DNA of 64,000 nucleotides, from positions 1,054,001-1,118,000 of the forward strand of contig NC_037324.1 of assembly GCF_000143535.2 (NCBI RefSeq), written 5' to 3'. A model generated the notes under the pieces. That model had not been told where the DNA came from, did not search any database, and was given only the letters and a program-made list of their open reading frames with translations. Source of the stretch: Botrytis cinerea B05.10 (taxonomy: Eukaryota; Ascomycota; Leotiomycetes; Helotiales; Sclerotiniaceae). The position numbers were made by a program, and so were the translations under genes. Within the stretch, counting starts at the first letter, position 1, and each line of letters begins with the position of its first letter. Below, piece by piece: positions 35,622 to 46,951 of this stretch.

Positions 35622-37773
35622 ATGGCACTTACGGAGCGGGAAACAGCACAGTTGCGAGGGTCACTACAGGAAGCGGTTGTGAAATGTTCGGAAAGATGCT
35701 TATATCAATCTGCAAAATGGTACAAATGCCTAATAGCAATGTTGCTTACATTCATTGACCAATCTATTTAGGGCAGCAGAACTCCTAACATCTATACCGA
35801 CAAATGATGACTTGGAGCCGGAAGATTCGCAGATGACGGAAGTTCCAGCGGAAGGACTACCTCCAATTGTCCTTACTGGCAACCTCGATCCCGAAGAGGC
35901 GCAACTCGAGGCGAGAGAGATCAATAAATATTTGCTTGCGAAATCCTTCTTCGATTGTCGGGAATTCGACCGATGTGCGGCTGTTTTCCTGCCGGATAGA
36001 TTGCTCTCTGGAATTTTGTCAACGACGGCTGGAAAAGGTAATCAAAATGGGGTAAACACAAGATCAAAGGGAAAAGAAAAGGCATCAAGTCGAGTTAGCA
36101 CAAGTGCAATATCGGGGCTTCCAAAACTGAGCCAGAAGAGCTTGTTCCTAGCTTTATACGCAAAGTTCATGTCCGGCGAGAAGAAGAAAGATGAAGACAG
36201 TGAAATGGTAATGGGCCCTCATGATGGAGGAAATACAGTAAACAAACAATTAGTCACAATAATTCGAATTTTGGAGGCTTGGTTTCAAGAGAGAAAGACT
36301 GAAACTGGAGAGTTTGCGGGTAGTCAAGGATGGCTTGAATATCTGTTAGTCAAAATTTCCTTGGATCAGAATTTTCATTAACAAGACATAGCTATGGAAT
36401 GGTTCTGGCCAAGGATAAAAATGAGGATGAGGCGATGCGCTGGCTGGTCCGAAGTGTCGAGTTATTTCCCATGAATTGGGGATGCTGGTTGGAAATGACT
36501 TCTCTAATTTCTAGAGTTGAGGATGTAAGTAAACCTCTTGGAATCTGTCATAAGATATTGACTTGCTGGGCAGTTAAATCGCATATCGCCACATCTTCCT
36601 CAAAACATTCTCTCATTCATATTCCATCTTCATACTTCTCTAGAACTATACCAGTCAACGCCACAACTGTCCAATTCTCTAGAGCAGCTTCTTTCCATAT
36701 TCCCAACCAGCCCCTTTCTACTCACATGCTTAGCTCTTCTATCCTATCATACTAAGGATTTTGTCACTGCCGATGCCCACTTCAGCCGCCTCCTTGCACT
36801 ACATCCTCATCGACTAGACTCACTCGACCACTACTCTAATATTCTCTATGTCATGAATCTCAGACCAAAATTATCGTTTCTTGCGCACCTCTGCTCAAGC
36901 GTCGATAAGTTTCGACCAGAATCATGTGTTGTGATTGGCAATTATTACTCACTATTATCAAGCCACGAGAAAGCTGTACAATATTTCAGACGTGCCTTAA
37001 CTTTAGACCGTTCTTGCCTCAGTGCTTGGACGCTCATGGGTCACGAATATGTGGAATTGAAAAACACTCACGCAGCTATTGAATCATATCGTCGAGCAGT
37101 TGACGTGAATAGGAGAGATTATAGAGCCTGGTATGGACTAGGACAAACATATGAAGTACTTGAGATGCATGCATATGCACTGTGGTATTATAAACGAGCA
37201 GCAGGACTCCGTCCATGGGACGGTAAAATGTGGATGGCAGTAGGATCCTGCTTACAGAAAATGGGACGCGATTTGGAGGGTATAAAAGCATTGAAACGTG
37301 CATTATTAGCAGATAGCTACTACGATGCAGGTGTGGGTAGTTCATTTGGAAGTGGGGGTAGAGAAAGAGGAGGCACTATGGATCCGGAAATTTTACTCCA
37401 GATTGCTGGGATGTACGAGAGATTAGAGGATGAAAAAGAAGCGCGAGGGTACATGGAGTTGTGCATGGCACAAGAAGAAGGCAATGATAATGCAGATGCA
37501 TCGGCCATTAACATTCATAATGATTCAGCATCATCAGATGATGAAGGACGCCAACCACTGGCACCTACAGGTGAAGGTGGTAATGGCACAGGAGTCACGG
37601 CTGCAACGTCAAAAGCAAGGATGTGGTTAGCAAAACACTCAATGAGAACGGGTGATTACAAAAGAGCCATGCAATTAGCGACAGAATTGTGTCAAGATGG
37701 GGTAGAAGTAGAGGATGCAAAAGCTTTAGTTAGAGAGGTCAGAGTCAGACTGGAGGGATTGGACTCACTCTGA
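35622..37773 (+). CDS. APC8: Anaphase-promoting complex subunit 8 (Cdc23)
   Basis: TPR scaffold subunit of the APC/C ubiquitin ligase, which binds Cdc20/Cdh1 activators and drives mitotic exit. Exons 35622-35719, 35772-36344, 36392-36524 and 36574-37773 give 667 residues with all phases consistent. The N-terminal part (about 70-230) has the Cdc23 head (INKYLLAKSFFDCREFDRCA, LFLALYAKFMSGEKKKDED), followed by GMVLAKDKNEDEA and NILYVMNLRPKLSFLAH, a stretch well conserved in Cdc23. Tandem TPRs follow at about 375-530 (GNYYSLLSSHEKAVQYFRRAL, WTLMGHEYVELKNTHAAI, WYGLGQTYEVLEMHAYA, WMAVGSCLQKMGRDLEGI). A low-complexity loop with QEEGNDNADA and Ser/Asp interrupts the last repeats. A single start ATG follows the leader. 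Confidence 0.94.
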
Positions 37774-37904
37774 GTAATAAGTTGAATGCATTTATAGGAG
37801 TTTTGAGATACCAATAACTATCGATTTTATCTACTTTTGATCCTGGCTAGCGTCAGCTTCATGATTTGCATACCTTCCGTTGCCACAGATTCCTAGACCT
37901 GTTG
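37774..37904. other. Intergenic gap after APC8
   Basis: Short gap between convergent 3' ends; contains nothing recognised. Confidence 0.5.
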
Positions 37905-38451
37905 TTAATCTTTAGAAGTCATAATTTTTTGTTCTAGAATATCCGACGTAACTGGTATTTCATTTACATGTTGCTTCAAGCCAAATACTGTCCTTAAGAC
38001 TTCTTCGCGAATAGCATCCTGCATTTCATGAAATTATTGAGAAGTGTCGATGTTCAGGAAAGAGCCAACAATTGCTACAAGTCATCAACGGCATCGTCTT
38101 GACTCATAATTTCCATGTCTCGCTCATTAATCTCCTCGCCTATTTCGATTTGTGTGCCCAAATATATTGTATATCATCTTTGTTCTTAATTATTGTGAGT
38201 ACCGTATTTTCTTCTTTTCTCCTCACGAGTAGTCTGAGCTAGTGCTATTCGTGCCTTGAGAGCTACATTTTTTCTCTTTTTTCCGTGTCATGAGCAAAGT
38301 AGTCTAGCTCTAGGAATTGACTGTTGGAAGCTGCGCGAGTTGTTGTTGCATCGGCAATTAGTGTATCACAGTCAAATTTCGGTGCGTCAGCAAGGATTTT
38401 TTCATTGGTTTCGGAAACACTTTGGAACACGACTCCAAAGACAGTATGGGC
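37905..38451 (-). pseudogene. Coding-like gene remnant (or unannotated gene) with a probable one-base frameshift
   Basis: On the minus strand a set of short open segments joins well. An upper segment (38451-38266) reads VVFQSVSETNEKILADAPKF and on to HDTEKREK, then meets a stop inside a run of A. One extra A would continue it into KARIALAQTTREEKRRKY in the next frame (to 38203). A 63-base intron (38202-38140, ending TAG) then joins in phase to GEEINERDMEIMSQDDA (38139-38090), and a 71-base intron (38089-38019, ending CAG) joins to DAIREEVLRTVFGLKQHV and the stop at 37905. The charged helical composition is typical of real protein. No family recognised and no start codon found. It may be a decayed gene, or the indel may be a sequencing error. 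It converges on APC8. Confidence 0.45.
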
Positions 38452-39409
38452 TTAACCAATAGATAATAATAATAAAACCAATACCAGCCAACAAGTGATA
38501 CTCGGGAAATTTTCAAAATCCACCTGACGATCACATATCCTAGAATTAAAGAGGGTCTCTAAGAGAGACTAACCAGAAAGGGGCGAGACTGCTCGTCGAA
38601 AAACAGTTCTTCTTTTTACATATCACACTGCATATCTTGTTTACTCGATATTTGAAGATATGATTCTACAATTTGGAATGACATTCCGGAATCTGCTGAT
38701 CAGCAGTCGGATTTATCCAAGCGATTTATATGAAGTTCAATCTATATAAATGGTGTAACACGGCCCGCTACTCCGCATATCATCATGGTATAAATTCGCT
38801 TTCTATATAATCGTAACAGTTCCGTATTGCCGTGCATATACGGAGATATATCAGAAACGAGGAGTACCTTACAAAAACTTTTCACTGTCGTACTCCGGCT
38901 AGTGCCATTGATGCATATTTTGTTCTAATTGGGATATGTAAATGTACAGTTCCATTTCTCCGTGAAAGTTCAAGCCTCTTAGCCACTGAAATCTGGGGTG
39001 CAGATTGACGTTATTCATCCGGAGCGGCACTTGGCAATGACACACTGCATATATTTTCCACTTTCCCCACGCTGACTTCCCCGGATTTTGAAAAATGCCA
39101 AGACCTAGATACTTGGATATAAAACCAATAATGTTCCATGGACTTGATCTTAGAGGCTCGAGGAATGCCGGCTGGTGATAAAATATCTGTTGTCCTAGTC
39201 ATTTGACGAGGAGATTACAATAACAACATCCGACATGAGAATGATTCGATCCGCGTACATGAATGCAACGATACTAGTGAAGAGTGTGATAATTTGCTGC
39301 AGATGCTGTTTCTACCTATTCCTACTTCTATAAATTCCCAAAAGTTCCCCTGTGCTAGCTCGAATCTCGTATCACCATATACTTTCCATCACACTTTGTC
39401 TCGCCCATC
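38452..39409. other. Intergenic stretch and promoter of the AA9 gene
   Basis: Nothing coding is recognised. On the right side, CCGGAG at 39019-39024 and CCCCGG at 39079-39084 fit the SYGGRG consensus of the carbon-repressor CreA/Cre1 (one per strand), which would suit a cellulose-active gene. Confidence 0.45.
39329..39334 (+). promoter_or_regulatory. TATA box of the AA9 gene
   Basis: TATAAA 81 bases before the ATG; the spacing leaves a short leader. Confidence 0.65.
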
Positions 39410-40836
39410 ATGAAATCCTTCATTTCTTTGCTAGGACTTTCGTTCCTCACGTGCCATGCCTCAGCCCATTGTAAGCACCCGTCTACTAGTCAAGCTCAGG
39501 AATGAAGAGGAGCTAACATGTTAGCAACTAGACATCTTCCAGTCATTCACCTACAAGAACATCCAATATCCACCCTATGGATACATTCGCGTAAACGATA
39601 ATTACAATAGTCCTGTTATAGATCTTGCTAGCAATGATCTACGATGCAATTCCGGTGGTGAGACGAGTAAGGGAACACAAACTATTACAGTCAAAGCTGG
39701 CGATTCTTTCTCTTTCACTGGGGATATACAGGTTTATCATCAGGGTCCTTTGTCCATGTAAGCTCCCTATCTCTGTTATGGGTACATATCATGGTATTGA
39801 TGTTGACATTGACGTCTGTAGATATATGGCAAAGGCACCAACAACTGCAGCAGCCTTCGATGGATCTGGCCAAGTTTGGTTTAAGATCTTAGACATTGGT
39901 CCTACCTTTACAAATCAAGTAGCGACATGGAATCTTTATCGTGAGTTTTACTTCTCCTGGTGAATCTGATTTAGCGGAAAGTTAAAATGGATAACTGACT
40001 TGAATAGAAACATATACTTATACTATTCCGCCAAATCTTCCTAACGGCGATTATCTCCTTCGTATTCAACAGCTTGCTATTCACAATCCCTAGTAAGTTT
40101 GATTTCGACTATTTGTTTCTACAAGATACACGAGTAGCGAGGAAGAAATTTCTGCTAACAAGTCAATTCAGCCCCGGAGGGATCCCTCAATTCTACATCG
40201 AATGCGCACAAATAACCGTCACAAACGGAGGCAGCGGAACTCCCGGCCCTCTAGTGTCCATCCCCGGGTAGGCCCTCCAAACATCCACCCACAATCCCCT
40301 TCCCTCTTCCATCTCTCAATCGTGGGATCTCACTAACCCCCATTTCCACTGTAGAGCCTTCTCCGACACCGATCCCGGCTACACTGCAAACATCTACTCG
40401 AATTTTTTCAACTACACTGTTCCCGGCCCCGCCGTCTGGGCTTCTCAAGGGGGATCTTCGGCATACACTGGAATTTCAAATGGCAATAATGCGGCGACTA
40501 CCTTGGCTAGCATGCCGGCTGCAACGGGGGCCGCTACTACCGCGACGACGATTGTGACTACGACTGCGGCTGGGTCTGGGTCTGCTACTAAGACCGGTAC
40601 AAGCGCAACGGCTACGGCGACGGGAGCGGTAGTGCAGAAGTTTGGACAGGTATGTTTTTTTTTTTTTTTTGCTGTTTGTTTGGGGATGCTATGTGGTGAT
40701 GGTTTTATGTTAAGATGATTGCTAATTTTGAGTGTCGGTATTATAGTGTGGAGGTCAGGGATGGACTGGAGGGACGACTTGTGTTGCGGGTAGTACATGT
40801 ACTGCTACTAATGCTTACTATAGTCAATGCTTGTGA
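39410..40836 (+). CDS. AA9 lytic polysaccharide monooxygenase with C-terminal CBM1
   Basis: Secreted copper enzyme that oxidatively cleaves cellulose or related glucans, with a cellulose-binding tail. Seven exons: 39410-39470, 39532-39757, 39822-39940, 40008-40092, 40172-40267, 40355-40649 and 40747-40836; 323 residues, every phase consistent. Signal peptide 1-19 (ends CHASA) exposes His20, the first histidine-brace ligand. His90 in YHQGPLSIYMAKAP is the second, and Tyr172 in PQFYIECAQ is the axial Tyr with Gln170. The domain runs to [13 protein letters not shown], then a Thr/Ala/Ser linker (about 235-290). The final exons give a CBM1 of the form [13 protein letters not shown]...YYSQCL with four Cys. 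The first exon is almost exactly the signal peptide plus catalytic His, a common AA9 layout. Convergent with the sedolisin gene, 418 bases apart. Confidence 0.97.
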
Positions 40837-41254
40837 GAGGTAGAAACTGGCAAGAGTGAAAGGGTTAAGGAGAAAGTGACATGATGAATGGCTTTGATTG
40901 ATATGATATCGCTGTGTAAGGCAGAGAGGAGCCAGATTTGAGGAGGCTCAGTATTGTATATATGAATGATGATGTTATGGTGATGCAAAACGTTTTAGCA
41001 ACTGCATTACATTTCTGTGGTATAATTGCATTAATCTCGAGTATTGAACGTGTGGATGAGGTTTCACTATGATTCGATTGGTAGAAGGTATGTATTCGAA
41101 ATAACATTGTGAGCTAATCGATATATTGTAACTGATCATTCATATATAAATGTATGTTCATCCCTTCCTCTGCCCAAATCCTCATAATTCATAGCCATAA
41201 TCCATTACCGATCCTATTTGCACACTATATTCATTCAATAATCTCATTATCTCT
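40837..41254. other. Gap between convergent AA9 and sedolisin genes
   Basis: Presumably both 3' untranslated regions and terminators; nothing else seen. Confidence 0.6.
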
Positions 41255-43352
41255 TTAAGTAGAATTACTGATTGCCAACAACTTAGTGTAGTTAGGCGTA
41301 CCCAATCCAGTTGCAGGATCCCAACCACTGACGGCGGAGAAGCCAGCACCAGAAATAACACCACTGCATCCGGTAATCTTACCGGTAGTGATATCGGTCA
41401 ATGCGGATTTGGCGCTTGTGTATAACCATGGGTTGAGGAATCCAAGACCGGCTTTACCGGCGGCAACACGATTGGAGTTGATGAGTTGGATTACGGAACT
41501 GAAGGTTGGGGTTGCGCAGGAGGTACCGTCGACGAGTTCGGCGCTACCGGAAGCGACAATCACGACTGGAGAGATGTTAGTGAATGATATTAGAAAAATG
41601 GTGATCTTCTTACAGTTTGTGGCTTGAGCGGAAACATCGGGGTAGGCACGACCGGATGCGTTGAAGTATTTTGTTACTGCGGAGTGGGTGGTGTCGGTTG
41701 TGAGCCAACTGTTGACAGCGGTAGTTTGGTAGGAAGGTTGTCCGAAAACGGAAGAGAATCCACCACCACCATCAGTCCAAGCTGCCCTATTGAGAGTTAG
41801 TATGCTGATTCTTAGAATTATCTCATGGAAAATATGACTTACTCAGGGCTGTTACCAGTAGTACCGCCTACAACAGTCACCCATGGGCAAGAAGCTGGGA
41901 AACTGGTAGTGAAACCTTTGGTGGTTCCAGTGGTAACGCAAGTAGTTCCTACACCGGAATCTCCAGATGCAACGAGGACGGATACACCACGAGCACCAAG
42001 TTGAGAGAAGAGATTGCAAACTTCATCAGCGTAGCTCAAGGGAACGGTGTCTTCATCGTCACCGTAAGAGATGGAGATGGTTTGTGGGAGTGTAGTAGCG
42101 GCGAGGAGGGAGTCGAGGAATTCTAGGTAAGGTTCGTTGGTGTTTGAACCGCTTCCTACAATAGGAGGAGATCCACCAGTTGAATAGCTTCGAACCGTTA
42201 GTAAGTTTTGTCAAATGAATTGATTAAATGGATCAATATAAAACTCACTAAATGTTGGGGATCTCTGATGTGATAGCTCTGGCGTATTGAACATCAAGAT
42301 TGGCTTCAATACCTGGGTAACCACTACCACTTGATGGGCAAGTTCCTCCATTAATAAGGGTACAGGTGTAACTGTATGCCTTGTTGGCGAAGTATGCATA
42401 GTTGTTCATGAAAGTGGTCAAATCTGTCTTGGATGGCCATTGCTTCAAAAATCCAGCAATACCAATCAACCCAGTTTTCAATGTAGCTGGGGCGGAGGTG
42501 AATGAGTAAAGATTTGCAAGACATGTTGGGGTGATGGTGCTACCACTGCAGCCTGTGACAGCTTCAGTCCCTTCAACATTGAGCACATTTTCGTCAAATT
42601 CCTGATGTTGCTTAATGTTGGAGCGCATTGCACGAAGACCGAAGAAGGTTGTTGGTTGAACAATATCAACGTGGCCCTTCAAAGCATCGGGGAGACTGTA
42701 TTCGAGAGTTCGGATAGCACCCTCGTACAAACCCGTATGAACTGGAAGACATTAGAAATTGGAATCAATTATGGCAAGAGATCAATAAATTACCATAAGC
42801 ATCATACTTTGCTTGGAGAAGCTCCTCAACCTGGCTGATGCTCGCTTCTACAATAACAGAGTCACCTCGTGCTGAGACGGTTGTTTGGTTTGTCAAGCCT
42901 GCAGTCGACAACCATTGTAGAACAAGGTCACGCGACTGTGTCTTTGGTGCGATCATTGCATCGATCACCGTTTGGTCAAGATGACGTCCATAAAGGGCAT
43001 GTCCAGGGGTGGCGATCTTCGAGAGGTTAGTCTAGATTCGTTTCCAAATGAACAGACCCAACAAATTAAGAAGACTTCTTCTCATGTTCAAATCCAGCAT
43101 TACATATGACATGTGAGGAATGGGAAATCATACATCCATGGCCATCTTGTGAAACTCTGGCATGTTCTGTGAAATCAAATGCAATCTCAACTTCATCATC
43201 GACACATCTTTGTCGAACACGGCATCCTCATCCAATTCCCAACCTGGTGGTGGAGCAGCGATTTTCTCGAAAACGCTGGATTTGCCGAAAGTGGGCAATG
43301 CTTGGACTGCCGACGCAGCAAATGCCACGGAGAAAATATTGAGGAGAAGCAT
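41255..43352 (-). CDS. Sedolisin family (S53) tripeptidyl-peptidase-like protease
   Basis: Secreted acid serine protease of family S53, releasing tripeptides from protein N-termini. Six exons: 43352-43134, 43016-42794, 42741-42249, 42187-41843, 41786-41614 and 41565-41255; 587 residues with all phases consistent. Signal peptide about 1-19 (VQALP). The pro-domain follows (RLHLISQNMPEF, LYGRHLDQTVIDAMIAP, AYVHTG) and ends near 200. The catalytic pair lies in GIEANLDVQYA, Glu293 and Asp297; the oxyanion Asp is in ASGDSGVG; the nucleophile is Ser500 in DGTSCATPTF. The calcium site is in SGWDPATGLGTPNY near the end. The pro-domain is complete, so the enzyme is probably made as a zymogen activated at low pH. 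Confidence 0.96.
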
Positions 43353-45128
43353 CTTGCCGAAGTAAGAATGATTACAACGAAGAAGACGTTGACGAAGAAC
43401 TGCGGCATCATGGCATACTTATGCCAATGCTAGCCAAGTGAAAGGCGCAAGCTTGTCTCGCACAAGCTTGCGGCATCGACACGGTACCTGCTCCTCTGAG
43501 CCAATGGTGGGTTATTTCCTTGCATTACGAGCTGCCTTTTGGAGTTTCTTTATCCTTCATACCGTTACAATCGCCCGTACATGTTTTCTTCATTAATTTA
43601 AGGTTATCTTGTATCCCTACGATCATTGGACGATGCAGGATACGAGACGGGGGTGATTGACAGATCGTCACGGCGGTGTGACTGCGTTAGGAAAGTCCTT
43701 AGGGAATCAGACGCTTAAATTGAGCTGTGCATCCCGAGTGGGGAAGCTCTCCTTCCGTATTTTTCAAGATTGCCGAAAGAAGGGGAAGGTCATGGAGCAC
43801 AAAGCCTACTTTCCAATGAAGTGCTGCAGCTGTTAACGTAATCTTCTACCCTAAAGAGAAGAGAAATCAAGCAGAAGCCGCATTGAAGGAAAGTCCAGAT
43901 GGATAGATCCAATTGTAAAATTTTATGTAGATGAATCGGATGTTTTTTGATTTGTGGGACGAATAGAAAGGAACTTCCTAATTAGGTCGCTGTAAAAAGG
44001 TGTCATTCAACCGTTGGGATCATCATCCGTAGCCGCAGCAAGATATCATTGGCGAGAGATTAGATCAAACATCGCAATGCACTACCAATTTATGATCACT
44101 CAAGTTGGTATCTGATATCAATTCCCTCACACATTATCTTGGAGTTGGCGTGTAGGGAAATCAAGTAAAGCTTTCATTTTTGTATTCGATTCCGTTCTTG
44201 AATTGCTCACATCTGAATGGATGATAAAGACATGTTTTCTTGACATCTCGTGTGCAACATGGATACCGACCGGCCGTTCCTATTCAGTGCTGATAATGAT
44301 AATGGTATAAACGTCTAAATACTATACATCTGTGTATTGATTTCCCACTCAAGGATCCGATCAGGGACTGGAAGAGTCCGTTCAAAACATCAATAATTGA
44401 GGTCGAATTCGATAATGCAGGCTTGTGTTAAGACGAGTAAGACTGTCTCAACGTCTGATTAATCAACCACCGGATCATTGTGCATTGCCATAAGGACAAG
44501 ATATCAAAGCAGACAGAATTTTTCTAGGTCATGGTCACTTTCAATTGTGCGAAGTTTGTAGTGTAGATACAGGGCAGCAAACCTCCCCAGCGGTAGATAC
44601 GAAACAACCACGATAAGTATATGTCAAATCCTATGGTTATTTTCGGATAATAGAGATCAGTTGACGGTATGCACGTTGTACGAAGCTAACAAGATGGATG
44701 GACAATGAGGTCGTCGTCCGTCATACTTGTAGCCTCGAACATTGAACGATATCAACTTCGAAGCTTGAGTACCTACCTAACCGGATAGGATACTTTGTGA
44801 AGCAAGACCAAAAGGCTGATGCTTGAACATCAAAGGTAACAACACTTTCATGGCCATGGAGTCACTACTCAATCGCGGGGTGAACGTGCAACTATGCAGT
44901 CGTCATTCGAGAATGGAAATTGAACGCAAAGGAATGATAGTGGGCGTGTATCAACTACGGCTGTACACCTAGACTCATCACATGACACACTGGTGCCTTC
45001 TTCATACGAAACGAAAAGGAATAGAAAGCAGCACGTGATTAGTAGCACACACACCGCGTCTAAACCCAATACAGCCAAGTTTGTCACATTTGCAGCAATC
45101 CGCCCCAAATTTCCCACTAGCGAAAACG

Positions 45129-45134
45129 TATAAA
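45129..45134 (+). promoter_or_regulatory. TATA box upstream of a small candidate gene
   Basis: TATAAA followed by a CT-rich stretch of about 40 bases, a typical fungal core promoter, 55 bases before the ATG at 45184. Confidence 0.4.
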
Positions 45135-45183
45135 GTCTCCTCTTCCCCCTTTGCATTCCCTTCTTTTTTCTTCATCTTAGTGC

Positions 45184-45453
45184 ATGGGTTTTACGCATAT
45201 CAGTGAGGATTCGTCCGAGATTGCGTTTTTGCTAGTTGAAAACTATAACCATGACCACTCCAGGTTGGCTTCGGCCGGCCTGGGAATCTTTGGAACCAAA
45301 CATCTTCTCGTAAGAGATCTCTTTTATTGTTTTTCATTGCGCTTCGGCTTCTTGCAGGCCGACGTGAAGAAGAATTGTCGGCGGAAGGAAGGACTTGACG
45401 GCGGCGGGGCAAAGAGAAAGAGAAGAGGACTTGCACAATGGGAGAGATGTTGA
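45184..45453 (+). CDS. Candidate small protein gene, unrecognised
   Basis: A frame of 89 codons starts just after a TATA box and a CT-rich leader. Inside it, GTAAGA at 45310 and CTTGCAG ending 45357 outline a 48-base intron whose removal keeps frame, giving 73 residues: an acidic start (MGFTHISEDSSEIAFLL) and a very basic end (KRKRRGLAQWERC). Because the intron is also open in frame, the splice cannot be proved. No family was recognised. The promoter context is the main reason to list it; it could also be the leader of a non-coding transcript. Confidence 0.3.
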   Translation: MGFTHISEDSSEIAFLLVENYNHDHSRLASAGLGIFGTKHLLVRDLFYCFSLRFGFLQADVKKNCRRKEGLDGGGAKRKRRGLAQWERC

Positions 45454-45886
45454 CAGTAGATATCGATCGTAGAGGGTGCATGTCGGAACGTAGCATTTAA
45501 ACAAGCATATTCTCTTCATGACAGATTCATCCTTTGGTGTTGTGCTGACGATGAATTTTTTGACTATGCTGTTGTGATTGGTATGTAGAGTAGCTGTCAC
45601 AATTGCTATTTTGCCAACACCACCATATGAAGAGAATATCATCATTCGGAGAGCGTCAACAGAAATTTAATAGGCACGTAAGTGTATTATCGTAATATCA
45701 ATGTAGGTACCCTTTCGATCAAGCCATATCCGAATCCCATATCGATGATGTAAATGTGCTTGCGATATTCAGCATACCCGGCAAATCAGGAAGGTCGAAG
45801 AACAAAACAGGCACACCAACAATAACTTTGCTAACTCAATCCATTACCCCATCTCGAAATATCGCAACCACATCTATATATCCATC

Positions 45887-46951
45887 ATGGCGAAGACCGC
45901 GCTCATCACCGGCGCAACTGGTTTACTTGGCAGACAAGTTCTCAAAGTATTTGATCGCGAAAATTGGAATACAGTTGGCACCGGATTCTCGCGCGCGAAG
46001 CCTCCTACCATTCTCAAGGTCGATTTGGCTTCCGAGCCGGAAGTTGCAAAGGCGTTAAATGAATCCAAGTAATGTAACATCTTCACGATTTTCAATGCAG
46101 CACTGACGGTAAGAGTATTTGAAGACCTCAAGTCGTCATTCATTGTGAGTTTCTATTAACACTGCTGCCTCGTCGTCGCCGCTATTGCTAACCCCGCGAT
46201 TACAGGTGCAGCGAATAGATTTCCAGACAAATGCGACAACGATCCTGAAGGAACACGCGCTCTCAACATTGCAGCTTCTGCTTCATTGGCAAAGCTCTGC
46301 GCCGAACAATCCATCTTCCTTGTCTACATCTCTACTGATTATGTTTTCCCTGGCACCGAAGGTGATGCTCCCTACGAGACAAGCCACATCGCAAACCCCC
46401 CGAATCTATATGGAGAAACAAAATATGAGGGCGAGAAAGCCGTACTGGCAGAATATGAGAAAGCAGGCAAATCTGGTCTGGGAGTGGTCTTGAGAGTTCC
46501 TGTACTCTATGGAGAAGGTGAACCTGAAGAAAGTGCAGTTGGTGTACTGGTCAACTCGGTCTGGAAAGCCCAAGAGAAAGATGCCAATATCAAAATGGAT
46601 CATTGGGCCTTGCGCTATCCTACCAATACAGAAGATGTAGGTCGAGTTTTGTCAGAGATTGCAACCAAATATCTTGAAAGTAAAGACCCATCATCTTTAC
46701 CACGAGTCTTGCAATTTTCTTCAGAGGATAAATTCACAAAATATGAGATCTGCCAACTTTTTGCGGAGATTTTGGGCTTGCCTTTGGATGGTATGGTGGC
46801 AAATACAGAGGGGAATGATCCAAATGCTAGTGTACAAAGACCTTATGACTGTCATCTGTCTACAAAGGCATTGAAGGACCTGGGGATCAACGTTGCGACA
46901 ATGGATTTTACTGGATTTTGGAAGAGGGAGATGCGGGCTTTTAGGAAGTAG
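45887..46951 (+). CDS. RmlD-like NAD(P)-binding protein, MAT2B-like
   Basis: Short-chain dehydrogenase of the RmlD substrate-binding family. Closest in look to the regulatory beta subunit of methionine adenosyltransferase and to dTDP-4-dehydrorhamnose reductases. Exons 45887-46068, 46125-46144 and 46206-46951 give 315 residues; the middle exon is only 20 bases and supplies KPQVVIHC. Cofactor loop GATGLLG at 9-15; HCAANRFPDKC at 67-77 follows the NAD-binding strands; STDYVFPG near 110; catalytic-type YGETK with Tyr136 and Lys140; RVPVLYGEGE and the RPYDCHLST substrate region near the end. No rhamnose genes lie nearby, so a role tied to S-adenosylmethionine synthesis is the better guess, as inference. 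Confidence 0.88.

Larger units (their letters stand above)
43353..45886. other. Intergenic stretch of 2.5 kb
   Basis: Holds the sedolisin promoter at the left and the promoter of the reductase gene at the right. One small candidate gene is listed separately at 45184-45453. The minus frame at 44869-45156 has no support. Confidence 0.55.
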
